NCBI GenBank assembly: GCA_039821605.1
Contig: JBCBNV010000004.1
Span: 1-64,000, forward strand
Direction: 5' to 3'
Length of the DNA stretch: 64,000 bases
Source of the DNA: CALBPI01 sp039821605
Lineage (GTDB): Bacteria; Pseudomonadota; Gammaproteobacteria; Steroidobacterales; Woeseiaceae
The notes under the pieces are model-generated. The model did not search any database. It was not told the origin of the DNA and saw only the letters and a program-made list of their open reading frames with translations. How positions within the stretch are numbered: the stretch's first letter is position 1; every line of letters starts with the position of its first letter. This document shows positions 18,006 to 26,785 of the stretch, piece after piece. Position numbers and translations under genes: made by a program.

Positions 18006-18880
18006 AATCACTAACAACACTTGTCTTGCTGTTGTTCGCTGCCGTCCCCGCGATGGCCGAGCTCGACCCCAATGATCCCGCCGACGCGATGACCATCTCG
18101 CGCAAGGTCGCCTGCTCGACCGTCGACGGCGAGGCCGTGACCTACGCCTGGCACGGCAACCTCTGGGTGCGCCGCGCGGGAGAGCGCGACAGGCTCCTGT
18201 TCCGCATCGAAGGCATGAACGTTCGTGCTTGCAGCACCGTCTCGGATCCCAAGCGTGGTTCCGGCTACAAGCTCGTGTCGCGCGAGATCATGCTCTACAA
18301 GGACCCCAAGACTGACGAGGTCCTCAACACCTGGGATAACCCGTGGACGGGCAAGACCAACACGGTGATGCATGTCGCCAATGACCCGGTGAACTTCGCC
18401 CAGTACGAAGTCGGACGTGACGGACAACCCGCACGCTGGCGCGGCGTCATCGAGGGTGACCTGTACCGCCAGACCAACACGGTGCCGCTGTTCTACACGA
18501 ACCCGTTGGGCGGCGAGTTTCAGAAGGAAGTGGGCGGCACCTACCACGCGACCGAGATGTTCAACTTCTTCGGTGACGCCGGCGCTCTGCTCGACCCCGA
18601 TACGACCACGGTGATGCCGCACGTGGGTTGGGTGCGCATGTCGACCTGGCTGCCCTGGATGGAGATGAACGGTCGCGATGGTTTGCTCTACGTGCATGCC
18701 TCCGGTCGAAAGCTCGAGAGCTGGGACGAGCTTTCCGACACGATGAAAGCGGAGATCGAACAGCACTACCCGGACTACGTGGATCCGCCGCCGCTCGATG
18801 ACGAGCGCCGCAATGAGACGAGCTGGATCTATTACCAGCGTGTCCAGTCGGGCGAACGCGAGCTGCCCGCACGCGACTGA
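18002..18880 (+). CDS. Secreted DUF1838 family protein
   Basis: 292 residues with a signal peptide (about 1-19, ending AVPAMA). The mature part begins LDPNDPADAMTISRKVACSTVDGE and carries the Trp-rich WHGNLWVRR, NTWDNPWTGK and GWVRMSTWLPWMEM blocks typical of DUF1838, a family without a known activity. GTG start overlapping the LeuD-like stop (GTGA). Its coupling to a cytoplasmic Fe-S hydratase and to the shared operator suggests a role in handling the same substrate in the periplasm. That is inference only. Confidence 0.8.
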   Translation: MKSLTTLVLLLFAAVPAMAELDPNDPADAMTISRKVACSTVDGEAVTYAWHGNLWVRRAGERDRLLFRIEGMNVRACSTVSDPKRGSGYKLVSREIMLYKDPKTDEVLNTWDNPWTGKTNTVMHVANDPVNFAQYEVGRDGQPARWRGVIEGDLYRQTNTVPLFYTNPLGGEFQKEVGGTYHATEMFNFFGDAGALLDPDTTTVMPHVGWVRMSTWLPWMEMNGRDGLLYVHASGRKLESWDELSDTMKAEIEQHYPDYVDPPPLDDERRNETSWIYYQRVQSGERELPARD

Positions 18881-18892
18881 GCCGTTCAGAAT

Positions 18893-18920
18893 GGGCCCGG
18901 CCTGGTGCCGGGCCCGTTTC
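18893..18920 (+). terminator. Rho-independent terminator
   Basis: GGGCCCGGC (18893-18901) and GCCGGGCCC (18907-18915) make a perfect 9-bp stem with a 5-nt loop, followed by a short weak T-rich tail GTTTCGT. It ends the LeuCD-like/DUF1838 operon. Confidence 0.8.
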
Positions 18921-18981
18921 GTCTGCGCGGGTGGGTCACTGCTGCGGTATCCTTCGCATCCGCTTTCCGGGATGACTGGTC

Positions 18982-20217
18982 GTGACCGATACCAACCGGC
19001 TGTTCGAGCTGCTGCCATTCCTTGAGCCACTCGCCGAGTGGCACCCGACACTGCCATCGTTTGTGATGCTGGCGGCGCTGCTCACGATGGCCATAGCAGC
19101 CCATTTCATTGCTCGAACGATTTTTGTGCGCATCGCCCGAGCCCTGTCGCGTCGCACCACGACCGTCTGGGATGACGCGCTCATCGATAACGGTGTTATC
19201 GGGCGCGTCGTACAACTGCTCCCGGCCATGATCGTCTACCTTGGGCTCGACTTCGTGCCGGGCCTGAGCGAGGCCGTCGCGACGCTGCTGCGCAACGTGA
19301 CCCAGGGCTACATGATCCTCGTGTTGACGAGCGCCATTACCCGCGCGCTCAGTGTCGGCAACATGATGTACGCCCGCCACGCCACTGCCGAGCAACGCTC
19401 CATCAAGGGCTTTGTGCAGCTGATCCAGCTGGGTCTCTGGCTGCTGGCGGCCATACTCGTCGTGTCCGTGCTCATCAACCGCTCGCCGCTGTTGTTGTTG
19501 TCAGGCTTTGGCGCCATGACGGCAATTGTGTTGCTCGTATTCCGCGACACACTGCTGTCGCTTGTGGCCAGCATCCAACTTACGGCGCAGGACATGGTGC
19601 GGATCGGTGACTGGATCGAGATGCCCCAGTTCGGCGCCGATGGCGACGTCGTCGATATCCAGCTGCACACCGTACAGGTGCAAAACTGGGACAAGACGAT
19701 CACCACGATCCCGACGTATGCACTCATCGGCAACGCCTTCAAGAACTGGCGTGGCATGACGCGTGCGGGCGCGCGGCGCATCAAGCGGTCCCTGTACCTC
19801 GACGTGTCATCGATCGGATTTCTGGATCCGGAGGGTATCGATCGGCTGCATCGCTTCAAGCTGCTGCGCCAGTACCTCGACGACAAGCTCGCAGAGATTG
19901 GCGAGGCCGGCGAGGACGCACCCGTGAACCGGCGCCGGCTCACGAACATCGGCACGTTTCGAGCCTACGTGGTGCGCTACCTGCAGCAGCACCAGGGTAT
20001 CGCGCAGCATCTGACGCTCATGGCCCGCCAGCTGCAGCCTGGCCCCGAAGGCTTGCCGCTTGAGATCTACTGCTTCACGAACACCACGGCGTGGACCGAC
20101 TACGAAGGCATCCAGTCGGACGTCTTCGACCACCTGCTTTCGATCGTTCCCGAGTTCGGGCTCAAGCTCTACCAGAAGCCGGCCGGTACCGACATCGCGC
20201 TGGCGTTGCGTACTTAG
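18982..20217 (+). CDS. MscS-family mechanosensitive channel (YbdG/MscM-like)
   Basis: 411 residues. Membrane segments lie at about 25-47, 70-92, 102-122, 145-165 and a pore-lining helix near 170-190 (LLSGFGAMTAIVLLVFRDTLLSLVAS), followed by the beta domain with MVRIGDWIEMPQFGADGDVVDI and TTIPTYALIGNAFKNWR. The long, non-canonical C-terminal part (about 250-411) matches the YbdG branch rather than MscS itself. It opens under membrane tension to release solutes. GTG start. Its stop overlaps the convergent oxidase stop by 4 bp. Confidence 0.87.
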   Translation: MTDTNRLFELLPFLEPLAEWHPTLPSFVMLAALLTMAIAAHFIARTIFVRIARALSRRTTTVWDDALIDNGVIGRVVQLLPAMIVYLGLDFVPGLSEAVATLLRNVTQGYMILVLTSAITRALSVGNMMYARHATAEQRSIKGFVQLIQLGLWLLAAILVVSVLINRSPLLLLSGFGAMTAIVLLVFRDTLLSLVASIQLTAQDMVRIGDWIEMPQFGADGDVVDIQLHTVQVQNWDKTITTIPTYALIGNAFKNWRGMTRAGARRIKRSLYLDVSSIGFLDPEGIDRLHRFKLLRQYLDDKLAEIGEAGEDAPVNRRRLTNIGTFRAYVVRYLQQHQGIAQHLTLMARQLQPGPEGLPLEIYCFTNTTAWTDYEGIQSDVFDHLLSIVPEFGLKLYQKPAGTDIALALRT

Positions 20218-21809
20218 CGGGCTCGATTCGCAAGTCCCAGTGCGCCCGGATTCATGCGTCCGTCGGGATCGACGGCTGCTTTGATGCTTTCGACAGCGGC
20301 GCGCGTGCTGGCGTTCATGCCGTCGAGGTAGGGGTAGTACTTGCCAAGCTGGAAGTGTGTGGCGCCACACTCGTGCAGTGCCGTCGTCAGTTCATCACGG
20401 ATCTGCGCGACGCGCGCGCGCGCGGTTTCGTTGGCCGGAAAGTCCGTGAGCTTGGCACGGTACTGCGGGTCGAGGAAGCGCTTGTGGATGGTCATCTGCT
20501 CGTCGGGCCAGTAGAGGCAGGGCTCGACAAGAATGGCCGATGTGGCGATGGCGCACATGAGCACGCCCGTGTCGATGTCCATGCGCTCGAGTGCGTCGCG
20601 GTGACGGTCAAACACGGCCTCCGCGGCGCGGAACGCGACCGCGGCGCGGCTCATGGCGAAGATGCCGTGCACGGGCGCCCAGCGCTCACCACCAGGCCCG
20701 AGCAGTGAGTTGACGTTGGCGAACGGGTCGGCGCGCATGACGCGCGGCATCGTGGCCTCCACTTCGCTGCCGCCGTCCGCGCAAATACGACGCACGGCCG
20801 CGAGCTTCTCTTCGGCCGCCTCGCTGGTGCGCGCGTCAAGCGTCACGTGCATCGAAAAGTCGAGGTCCTTGAGGAATGAGCGTCCCGCGGCCAGGATCTT
20901 GGCGCCGGCTTTGAGCCCCTCGGCCAGCGAACCCGAGCCCTTGATCACGCGTCCCAGCGACTTCACGTCCTCGGTCATGCTCGAACGTTTGAGGCGTATG
21001 CCCTGCAAGCCCGGGTCGAAGGCAAAACACTCGCTAACCAGGTCTTCGCGTGCAATCTCGCACATGGCGCGCATCATGGCGTCGAACGATTTGAAGCCAA
21101 ACGACGCGTGGCGCGTTTCGGGCAGCAGGCGCTTCAAGGGCAGCGTGGCGCGCACCTTGATGCCGAGCGCGCCGCAATCGCCCGTGAACAGGCCCGTCAG
21201 GTCGGGTCCCAGGTGACGGTAAAACGGGCTCGCGTGCTGGTTGGCGGCTGAGCCTGTGGTGATGAGGTCGCCGTCGGCGAGCAGGACGTCGAGCGACTGC
21301 ACATTGTCGGCCGCCGAACCATGTTGGCCCGAACCCAAAAACACGCTGCCCTGCGACAGCGCGCCGCCAACCGTGGCGCGCAGGCCCGACAACGGTCCCC
21401 AATAGGGGGTCCGCACGCCGTGCGGCTCGAGGGCATTGGCCAATGCGCGCCAGGTGCAGCCGGCCTCGACCGTGACGTACATATCCTCGGTGTTGATCTC
21501 GACGATGCGGTCGAGCGCGCCTGTGTCGACGAGCAGCGCCGTGTCGTCCTGGGCGAGGAAGCCGTCGGTATAGCTCATGCCGCCGCCACGCGGAATCACG
21601 GGCACCGCGAACTGTGCCGCGACCCGCAATGCCGATTGCAGCGTTTCCACGTCGGCGGGCCGGACGATGGCCGCCACCGTCGCGCCCTTGCGAAACACGT
21701 CCTGCGAGAAGAACTCGCGTTCGGCATCGTCGGTAATGACAGTGCCCGCGCCGACCGCGTCCGACAACGCATCGAGGAAGGCTTGATCTGTCGCGGGTTC
21801 CGCCTGCAT
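20214..21809 (-). CDS. FAD-binding oxidase (GlcD/VAO type)
   Basis: 531-residue flavoprotein. The PCMH FAD-binding domain has PVIPRGGGMSYTDGF near residues 72-86 and GCTWRALANAL, and the C-terminal FAD-linked oxidase domain ends in GKYYPYLDGMN...VDPDGRMNPGALGL. It resembles lactate/glycolate or alkyl-glycerone-type oxidases; the substrate is unknown. The start was placed at MQAEPAT because AGGGAG is 7 nt upstream; the ATG two codons earlier would have only 1 nt spacing. Third gene of the CurA-like operon. Confidence 0.82.
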   Translation of the reverse strand: MQAEPATDQAFLDALSDAVGAGTVITDDAEREFFSQDVFRKGATVAAIVRPADVETLQSALRVAAQFAVPVIPRGGGMSYTDGFLAQDDTALLVDTGALDRIVEINTEDMYVTVEAGCTWRALANALEPHGVRTPYWGPLSGLRATVGGALSQGSVFLGSGQHGSAADNVQSLDVLLADGDLITTGSAANQHASPFYRHLGPDLTGLFTGDCGALGIKVRATLPLKRLLPETRHASFGFKSFDAMMRAMCEIAREDLVSECFAFDPGLQGIRLKRSSMTEDVKSLGRVIKGSGSLAEGLKAGAKILAAGRSFLKDLDFSMHVTLDARTSEAAEEKLAAVRRICADGGSEVEATMPRVMRADPFANVNSLLGPGGERWAPVHGIFAMSRAAVAFRAAEAVFDRHRDALERMDIDTGVLMCAIATSAILVEPCLYWPDEQMTIHKRFLDPQYRAKLTDFPANETARARVAQIRDELTTALHECGATHFQLGKYYPYLDGMNASTRAAVESIKAAVDPDGRMNPGALGLANRAR

Positions 21810-21820
21810 GAGCATGCTCC

Positions 21821-22477
21821 CTAGAGTACGGGCTTGATAACACCAACCGCGGCGGCGCCGATGAGGCACCCCCAAATCACGATGACGAACGGCCGCGTGC
21901 GGCGCAAGCTCGCGTCGATGGCCTCTTCGATGTCGGGCGTCGAGCCTTCGCTCGCGAGCCGCGCGAAGGCCGCGCCGAACGGTGCAAACAGTTTACGAAT
22001 GATGAGACCGCAGCTGATTGCGAGTGCAAACAGCAACAGTTTGAGTCCGACCCAGGCACTGACAACCGGGCCCGATCCCAGCAGCGCCGACACGCCAAGC
22101 ACCACCAGCGTCGCGATGACGAGCAGACGAATCAACGCGTCAATGGCGGCGAGCGCCGCCGCGTGGGTGGCCTCGACGCGCCAGAGCAGCACGAGCCACA
22201 GGGCCGCGAAAGCCCACACGGTGTAGAGCAGCACGCCGGGCCATTGCGCGAGGCCCAGCGTGGTCACGAGCGTGAGGCTCACGGGCAGCATGAGGATCAG
22301 ACAGACGCGCGGGACGCGGTCGAGCCAGACGAGGATGCCCGCCGCCGTTTGCCGTGCGGCCAGCGGCTGCTTCGGGTCGCCGACGACGTAGCTCGAGTAG
22401 AACACGCCAAGATCCCCGCCGAGCCAGTAGGCGAACAACAGCAGGTGGGCGATGAGCGCGAGCGCGTATCCGCTCAC
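21821..22477 (-). CDS. Multi-pass membrane protein, unknown function
   Basis: 218 residues with about six hydrophobic segments (about 4-22, 55-72, 80-100, 110-130, 138-160, 195-215). A His near the first helix (ALIAHLLLFAYWLGGDLGVF) and a pattern resembling CopD/DUF2214-like small membrane proteins suggest possible heme or quinone contact, but no assignment is secure. GTG start overlaps the reductase stop (GTGA), and the oxidase starts 11 bp after its end. It could pass electrons from the FAD oxidase to the membrane pool. Confidence 0.6.
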   Translation of the reverse strand: MSGYALALIAHLLLFAYWLGGDLGVFYSSYVVGDPKQPLAARQTAAGILVWLDRVPRVCLILMLPVSLTLVTTLGLAQWPGVLLYTVWAFAALWLVLLWRVEATHAAALAAIDALIRLLVIATLVVLGVSALLGSGPVVSAWVGLKLLLFALAISCGLIIRKLFAPFGAAFARLASEGSTPDIEEAIDASLRRTRPFVIVIWGCLIGAAAVGVIKPVL

Positions 22478-23484
22478 GCGCCGTCCTCGATGACCACGAG
22501 CTCCTTGCCGAAATTCTCGCCGCGCATGAGCCGGCAAAATGCCTCGGGGGCGGCCGCGAGTCCGTCGCTGCGCGTTTCGCGGTACTGGATGCGGCCGTCG
22601 CGCACCCAGGATGCTGCGACCGTTGCGAAGTGGTCCCAGAGGTCGTAGTGGTCGTAGACGACGAGCCCACGCATCGTGGCGCGCGCGCCGATGACGGGGC
22701 CCAGGTTAGGGCCGGGCGGTGGGGTGCTCGTGTTGTACTGCGTGATAAGTCCGCAGAGTACGATGCGCGCGCCCAGCGCGAGGCGCGTGAGTACGGCGGC
22801 CAGCGTGTCGGCGCCCACATTATCGAAGTACACGTCGATGCCGTCGGGGCAGTGCGTGCCGAGGGCCTCGGTGAGATCTTCGCTCTTGTAGTTGATGCAG
22901 GCATCGAAGCCGGCCTGCTCGACGACCCAGCGGCATTTTTCCTCGCTGCCCGCGATGCCCACGGCGCGACAGCCGTGCAGCCGCGCGATCTGACCGACCA
23001 TGCTGCCGACGGGACCGCTGGCGGCGGACACCACCACCGTGTCGCCGGGGCGCGGTTCGCCGAGGCGCGTGAGGCCTGCGTAAGCCGTAAGCCCGGGCAT
23101 GCCCAGGATGCCGACACGCAGGCCCAGCAGGTCAGGGTCGGACGGCACCTTGCGCGCCGCGGCGGCGGGCACAACGGCGAGCTGCTGCCAGCCGCCATCG
23201 CAGACGACGTGATCGCCGGGCTCGAATCCGGGCGTGGCCGACTCGACGACCTCGGACACGGTATTGCCGGGCATCGTGTCGCCGGGCGCCACGCGCGTCG
23301 CATAGATCTGGCGGCCGCTGATGACGCCGCGCAGAAACGGGTCCAGAGACAGGAAACGATTGCGCACGAGTAAGTGCCCGGGCGCCAGCGCGGGCGCGGG
23401 CCCCGTGGTCAGCTCGAAATCATCGACAGTGGGGATACCATCCGGGAATCGCGCCAGTGCGACACGGGTCTGTTGCGCACTCAT
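22474..23484 (-). CDS. NADPH-dependent CurA/PTGR-like MDR oxidoreductase
   Basis: 336-residue zinc-independent medium-chain reductase of the leukotriene B4 dehydrogenase/curcumin reductase group. The N-terminal SLDPFLRG, GMPGLTAYAGLTRLG and nucleotide-binding SAASGPVGSMVGQIAR motifs are typical, followed by the GIDVYFDNVGADTLAAVL substrate segment. Such enzymes reduce the double bond of alpha,beta-unsaturated ketones. It heads a three-gene operon whose upstream region carries the operator copy at 23571-23586, about 87 bp before the start. Confidence 0.9.
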   Translation of the reverse strand: MSAQQTRVALARFPDGIPTVDDFELTTGPAPALAPGHLLVRNRFLSLDPFLRGVISGRQIYATRVAPGDTMPGNTVSEVVESATPGFEPGDHVVCDGGWQQLAVVPAAAARKVPSDPDLLGLRVGILGMPGLTAYAGLTRLGEPRPGDTVVVSAASGPVGSMVGQIARLHGCRAVGIAGSEEKCRWVVEQAGFDACINYKSEDLTEALGTHCPDGIDVYFDNVGADTLAAVLTRLALGARIVLCGLITQYNTSTPPPGPNLGPVIGARATMRGLVVYDHYDLWDHFATVAASWVRDGRIQYRETRSDGLAAAPEAFCRLMRGENFGKELVVIEDGA

Positions 23485-23570
23485 GTCGCGGTGCGCCCGG
23501 GGTCGATAATCAGGTCGAATTCGGGTGCGCGCACCACGCGGCTCCGGCGGCTCGGGAAGCGCCGGATATT

Positions 23571-23586
23571 ATCATAATGTTATAGA
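23571..23586. promoter_or_regulatory. Putative operator, copy B
   Basis: ATCATAATGTTATAGA carries the exact 11-mer ATAATGTTATA at 23574-23584. It lies between the CurA-like gene and the end of the GGDEF/EAL gene. Read on the minus strand the site overlaps TATGAT and GATAAT, possible -10 boxes for the CurA-like operon. Confidence 0.62.
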
Positions 23587-23597
23587 TTTAGGACAAC

Positions 23598-25742
23598 CTA
23601 GCGGACGTAGTCCGAGAGCAGAATGAGGCGGCCGTCGTCGCCTTTGCGCTGGCGCCGCAGGTAGCCCAGCAGGTCGTCATACGGCATGGGCCGCGCGAAC
23701 AGGTAACCCTGAGCAAAGTCCGCACCGATCTCCTGCAGGTACTCGAGCTGCTCCTGATGTTCGACGCCCTCGGCCGTCACGGGCAGGCCGATGTTGTGGC
23801 ACATCTCCGTGATCGCCTGGGCCACAACACGCTGGTTCTGGCCCGCCGAGATGCCGTCAATGAACTCGCTGTGGATCTTGATGCCGCTCACGGGCAGCAC
23901 GTCGATGTGCTTGAGCGTGGCGATTCGCGTGCCGAAGTCGTCGATCCAGATGGGAACGCCGAGTTCACGCAACCGGCGCGCACCGACCGAGGCGTGTTCG
24001 AGGTGACGCATCACGTTCTTTTCGCGCACTTCGATGCGCAGGTGCTCGCCATTGAGCCGGTAGTAATCGAGACGCTCGGCGATGTGCTCTAGGATGGCCG
24101 GCTTGCGCAGGTGCAGCGACGCGATGTTGGCGCTGCCCGCCAGGTGCGGGAAGCCCTCATCGTGGAGCTGCGACAGGTCGTGCAGCAACTGGCTCACGAC
24201 GAACTGGTCGAGGTGTTCGATCTGGCCCGACTGCTCGGCGATCTGCACAAAGCGTGACGGCTGTACGTAACCCAGTACGGGGTGGTGCCAGCGGCAGAGC
24301 GCCTCCACGGCCACCACGGCACCGTCGGTCACTCGCACGATGGGCTGGTAGGCGAGCGTCAGGTCATTGGCGTTGAGCACGTCGCGCAGGTCGGCCTCGA
24401 GCGAGAGCTGGCGCGTGGCCGTGCCGTCCATGCTGCGGTCGTAGACACAGAATGTGTTGCGACCGGCTTCCTTGGCGCGGTACATCGCGCGGTCGGCATT
24501 GCGCAGCAGGACGTTGAGATCGTCGCCGTCACGCGGACAGAACGTGATGCCAATGCTTGCACCAATCGAGAAGGCCTGCGTCTGCACTTCGATAGGCTCA
24601 GCGAGGGTCTCGATTACCGCCGCGGCGAGCTGTTCGCCGCGCGCAGGGTCTGTGACGCCGCGCGCGAGCACCGTGAATTCGTCGCCACCCAGTCGCGCCA
24701 GCGTGAGCTCACCAGCGGCGTCCAGGCTGGTTGATTGCAGCCGCTCACTGAGGCGGTTCGCGACGATGGTCAGGAACTCATCGCCAGCTTCATGGCCCAG
24801 CGTGTCGTTGACTTGCTTGAATTGGTCGAGGTCGATGAAGAGAACGCCAAATCCGCGGCCACCAACACGCAGGCGCTCGACCTCTTCGCGCAGCAGGCGT
24901 TTGAAGTGCGCGCGATTGGGTAGCCGCGTGAGGCTGTCGTGGTAGGCCAGGTAGTCGACTTCGCCCGCGGACAGGCGCAGGTCGCGACTCATCGCGTCCA
25001 GGCTTGCTGCGAGCATGCCGATTTCGTCGCCGCGCTCCATGGCGGGCGGTGCGTCCCGGCGGCCGCGGCCGACTTCGCGCGCGTAGTCGGCGAGCTGACG
25101 GATGGGCGTGGCAAAGCGACGCGAGATCACGGCGGCCAGCAACAGACCGCCCAGAAGCAGGACCAACGCGTAGAGCACCATCGACGTCAACATGTCGCGC
25201 GCACGCGCGGCCATGAGGTCGCCGAGCTGCGCCTCCATGCGCTCGCCCTGCACGAGCGCTGGTGTCAGTGACACGCCAATGTGGACGGCGCCCAGTTGTT
25301 CACCCGCCAGCGTCACGGGCGCCGAAACCCGGGCCAGTTCAGTTTCCGTCGCAACGACGTTGAGCCAGCCCGCCTGCTGGCCGTAGCTCTCGATGGTCAG
25401 GCTGCCGTCATGCAGGATGCGCCCCTCGGTGTCCGTCACGACGGCGTACTCGATGCCTTTACTGGCCGTGGCCTCGACGAGCATCTCGCGCAGGCTACCC
25501 ATGTCGAGGGCGTAGAGCGGGTTGACGGCACGTTCCGCGAGCCCGTCGGCGAGGCGTTGGCCATTCTCGACGAGCTGCGATTCGATGCGGCTCGCAAGTT
25601 CGCCGCCGCTCTGTTCACGGAGCTCGGCGCTCGTGCCCTTGAGCTTGTGCAGGAACAACGCGCCCAGCAGCACAATGACGACCAGAATCGTGCCGTTGAT
25701 CAACAGCGCATAGCGCTGCGTCAGTGACAGACGAAGGCTCAT
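23598..25742 (-). CDS. Membrane GGDEF-EAL protein with degenerate EAL site
   Basis: 714 residues: membrane helix 11-32, periplasmic sensor about 33-183, membrane helix about 186-206, HAMP to about 260, GGDEF about 262-435, EAL about 445-705. GGDEF is intact at 352-356 and has no RxxD product-inhibition site just before it, so it probably makes c-di-GMP. EAL (480-482), Glu571, DD601-602, Lys622 and Glu658/661 are present, but the loop-6 motif reads DDFGTR instead of DFGTG and the Asp of KID is His624, so phosphodiesterase activity is doubtful. Its start overlaps the PhnD-like stop by 4 bp, so the binding protein may feed the periplasmic sensor. Confidence 0.9.
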   Translation of the reverse strand: MSLRLSLTQRYALLINGTILVVIVLLGALFLHKLKGTSAELREQSGGELASRIESQLVENGQRLADGLAERAVNPLYALDMGSLREMLVEATASKGIEYAVVTDTEGRILHDGSLTIESYGQQAGWLNVVATETELARVSAPVTLAGEQLGAVHIGVSLTPALVQGERMEAQLGDLMAARARDMLTSMVLYALVLLLGGLLLAAVISRRFATPIRQLADYAREVGRGRRDAPPAMERGDEIGMLAASLDAMSRDLRLSAGEVDYLAYHDSLTRLPNRAHFKRLLREEVERLRVGGRGFGVLFIDLDQFKQVNDTLGHEAGDEFLTIVANRLSERLQSTSLDAAGELTLARLGGDEFTVLARGVTDPARGEQLAAAVIETLAEPIEVQTQAFSIGASIGITFCPRDGDDLNVLLRNADRAMYRAKEAGRNTFCVYDRSMDGTATRQLSLEADLRDVLNANDLTLAYQPIVRVTDGAVVAVEALCRWHHPVLGYVQPSRFVQIAEQSGQIEHLDQFVVSQLLHDLSQLHDEGFPHLAGSANIASLHLRKPAILEHIAERLDYYRLNGEHLRIEVREKNVMRHLEHASVGARRLRELGVPIWIDDFGTRIATLKHIDVLPVSGIKIHSEFIDGISAGQNQRVVAQAITEMCHNIGLPVTAEGVEHQEQLEYLQEIGADFAQGYLFARPMPYDDLLGYLRRQRKGDDGRLILLSDYVR

Positions 25743-26659
25743 GGGAACTGCTGCCGAAAGGCAGGCAGCGCCTCTCGAATGCGCGCCAGTGCGTCGATAT
25801 CCGTTTCTGACAGCGCGTCAAAGCGCGCCGTACCCTCGAACGCGTTGAGTACCTGCAGTGCCGAGGCATCTTCGTGCATGGCGAACAGCGCGTCGCGCAG
25901 CGCATTGGCCACGTCGGCGTCGAGTCCGCCGCGAACGACCTCCACGGCGCGCGGCATGGGCTCCGATACGCCAATAACCCGGAACCGCTCGATAAACGCC
26001 GGCGGGACCGTCTCTGTGTCACGCCAGTCACTCTCGCTGAGTACTCCCGCGTCGACGATGCCCTTGTCGACCCAGACAGCCGTGTTGTACTCGGCGCCCG
26101 AGAACACATAGCCCGAGCTACCCGGTGGCGGTGCTTCGCGCGGTGTCGCCATGGCGTGCAGCTTGAGGCCTTGCTCGCCCAACATCACGGCGGGCGCGAA
26201 GAACGCCGAGGTCGAATTGCGGTGTTCAAACGCCACCGTGCGGCCGACGAGATCGTCAAGGGATTCGATGTCGCTGTCGGTGCGCGCGAAGAACAGGCTG
26301 CGGTAGTCGGCCGTGCCGTCCTTCCAACGTCTCGCTAGAAATTGTGCGCCCGCGCGCTCGGCGAGGTGTACGGCACCGAACGCCGTTTCGCTGATCCAGT
26401 CGATGCGGCCGTCGCGCATGAGATTGAGCATTTGGCTGCGGTCGGGAACGATGACGATCTCGACGCTCTCAATACCTGTCGGCGCCAGTGCCGTCGCCAC
26501 ATAGTCGGCGATGGGCTTGAGGGCGGCGTAATGCTCGTTGGGATCGTCATGGACCGCGCCCAGCACGAGCACGCGGGGCGTGGCCTGCACGCTTGTCGCG
26601 CAGAGCAGGAGCAGCACTGCAACACACTGACGTAGTCGGTTCGCCAACTCGGGGCCCAT
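25739..26659 (-). CDS. PhnD-like periplasmic substrate-binding protein
   Basis: 306 residues with a signal peptide (about 1-26). The mature protein has the phosphonate/phosphite binding-protein pattern: PRVLVLGAVHDDPNEHYAALKPIADYV, MRDGRIDWISETAFGAV, DDLVGRTVAFEHRNSTSAFFAPAVML and GIVDAGVLSESDW. No transporter genes are adjacent. It is coupled (ATGA overlap) to the GGDEF/EAL sensor, an arrangement used by ligand-sensing two-protein systems in which the binding protein, not a channel, signals. GGGAGGG precedes the start. The ligand is unknown; phosphonate is only a family guess. Confidence 0.83.
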   Translation of the reverse strand: MGPELANRLRQCVAVLLLLCATSVQATPRVLVLGAVHDDPNEHYAALKPIADYVATALAPTGIESVEIVIVPDRSQMLNLMRDGRIDWISETAFGAVHLAERAGAQFLARRWKDGTADYRSLFFARTDSDIESLDDLVGRTVAFEHRNSTSAFFAPAVMLGEQGLKLHAMATPREAPPPGSSGYVFSGAEYNTAVWVDKGIVDAGVLSESDWRDTETVPPAFIERFRVIGVSEPMPRAVEVVRGGLDADVANALRDALFAMHEDASALQVLNAFEGTARFDALSETDIDALARIREALPAFRQQFP

Positions 26660-26785
26660 GGTTCCCTCCCTTCCCGCGCGGATGATCTCACAGCAATACC
26701 GCGAATTCGCCACATGAGTCACAGTTTTGTCGCGCTTGCTGTGCAGGCCGTATGATTGTGGTCCGATCAGCACACGGAGCCGGCC

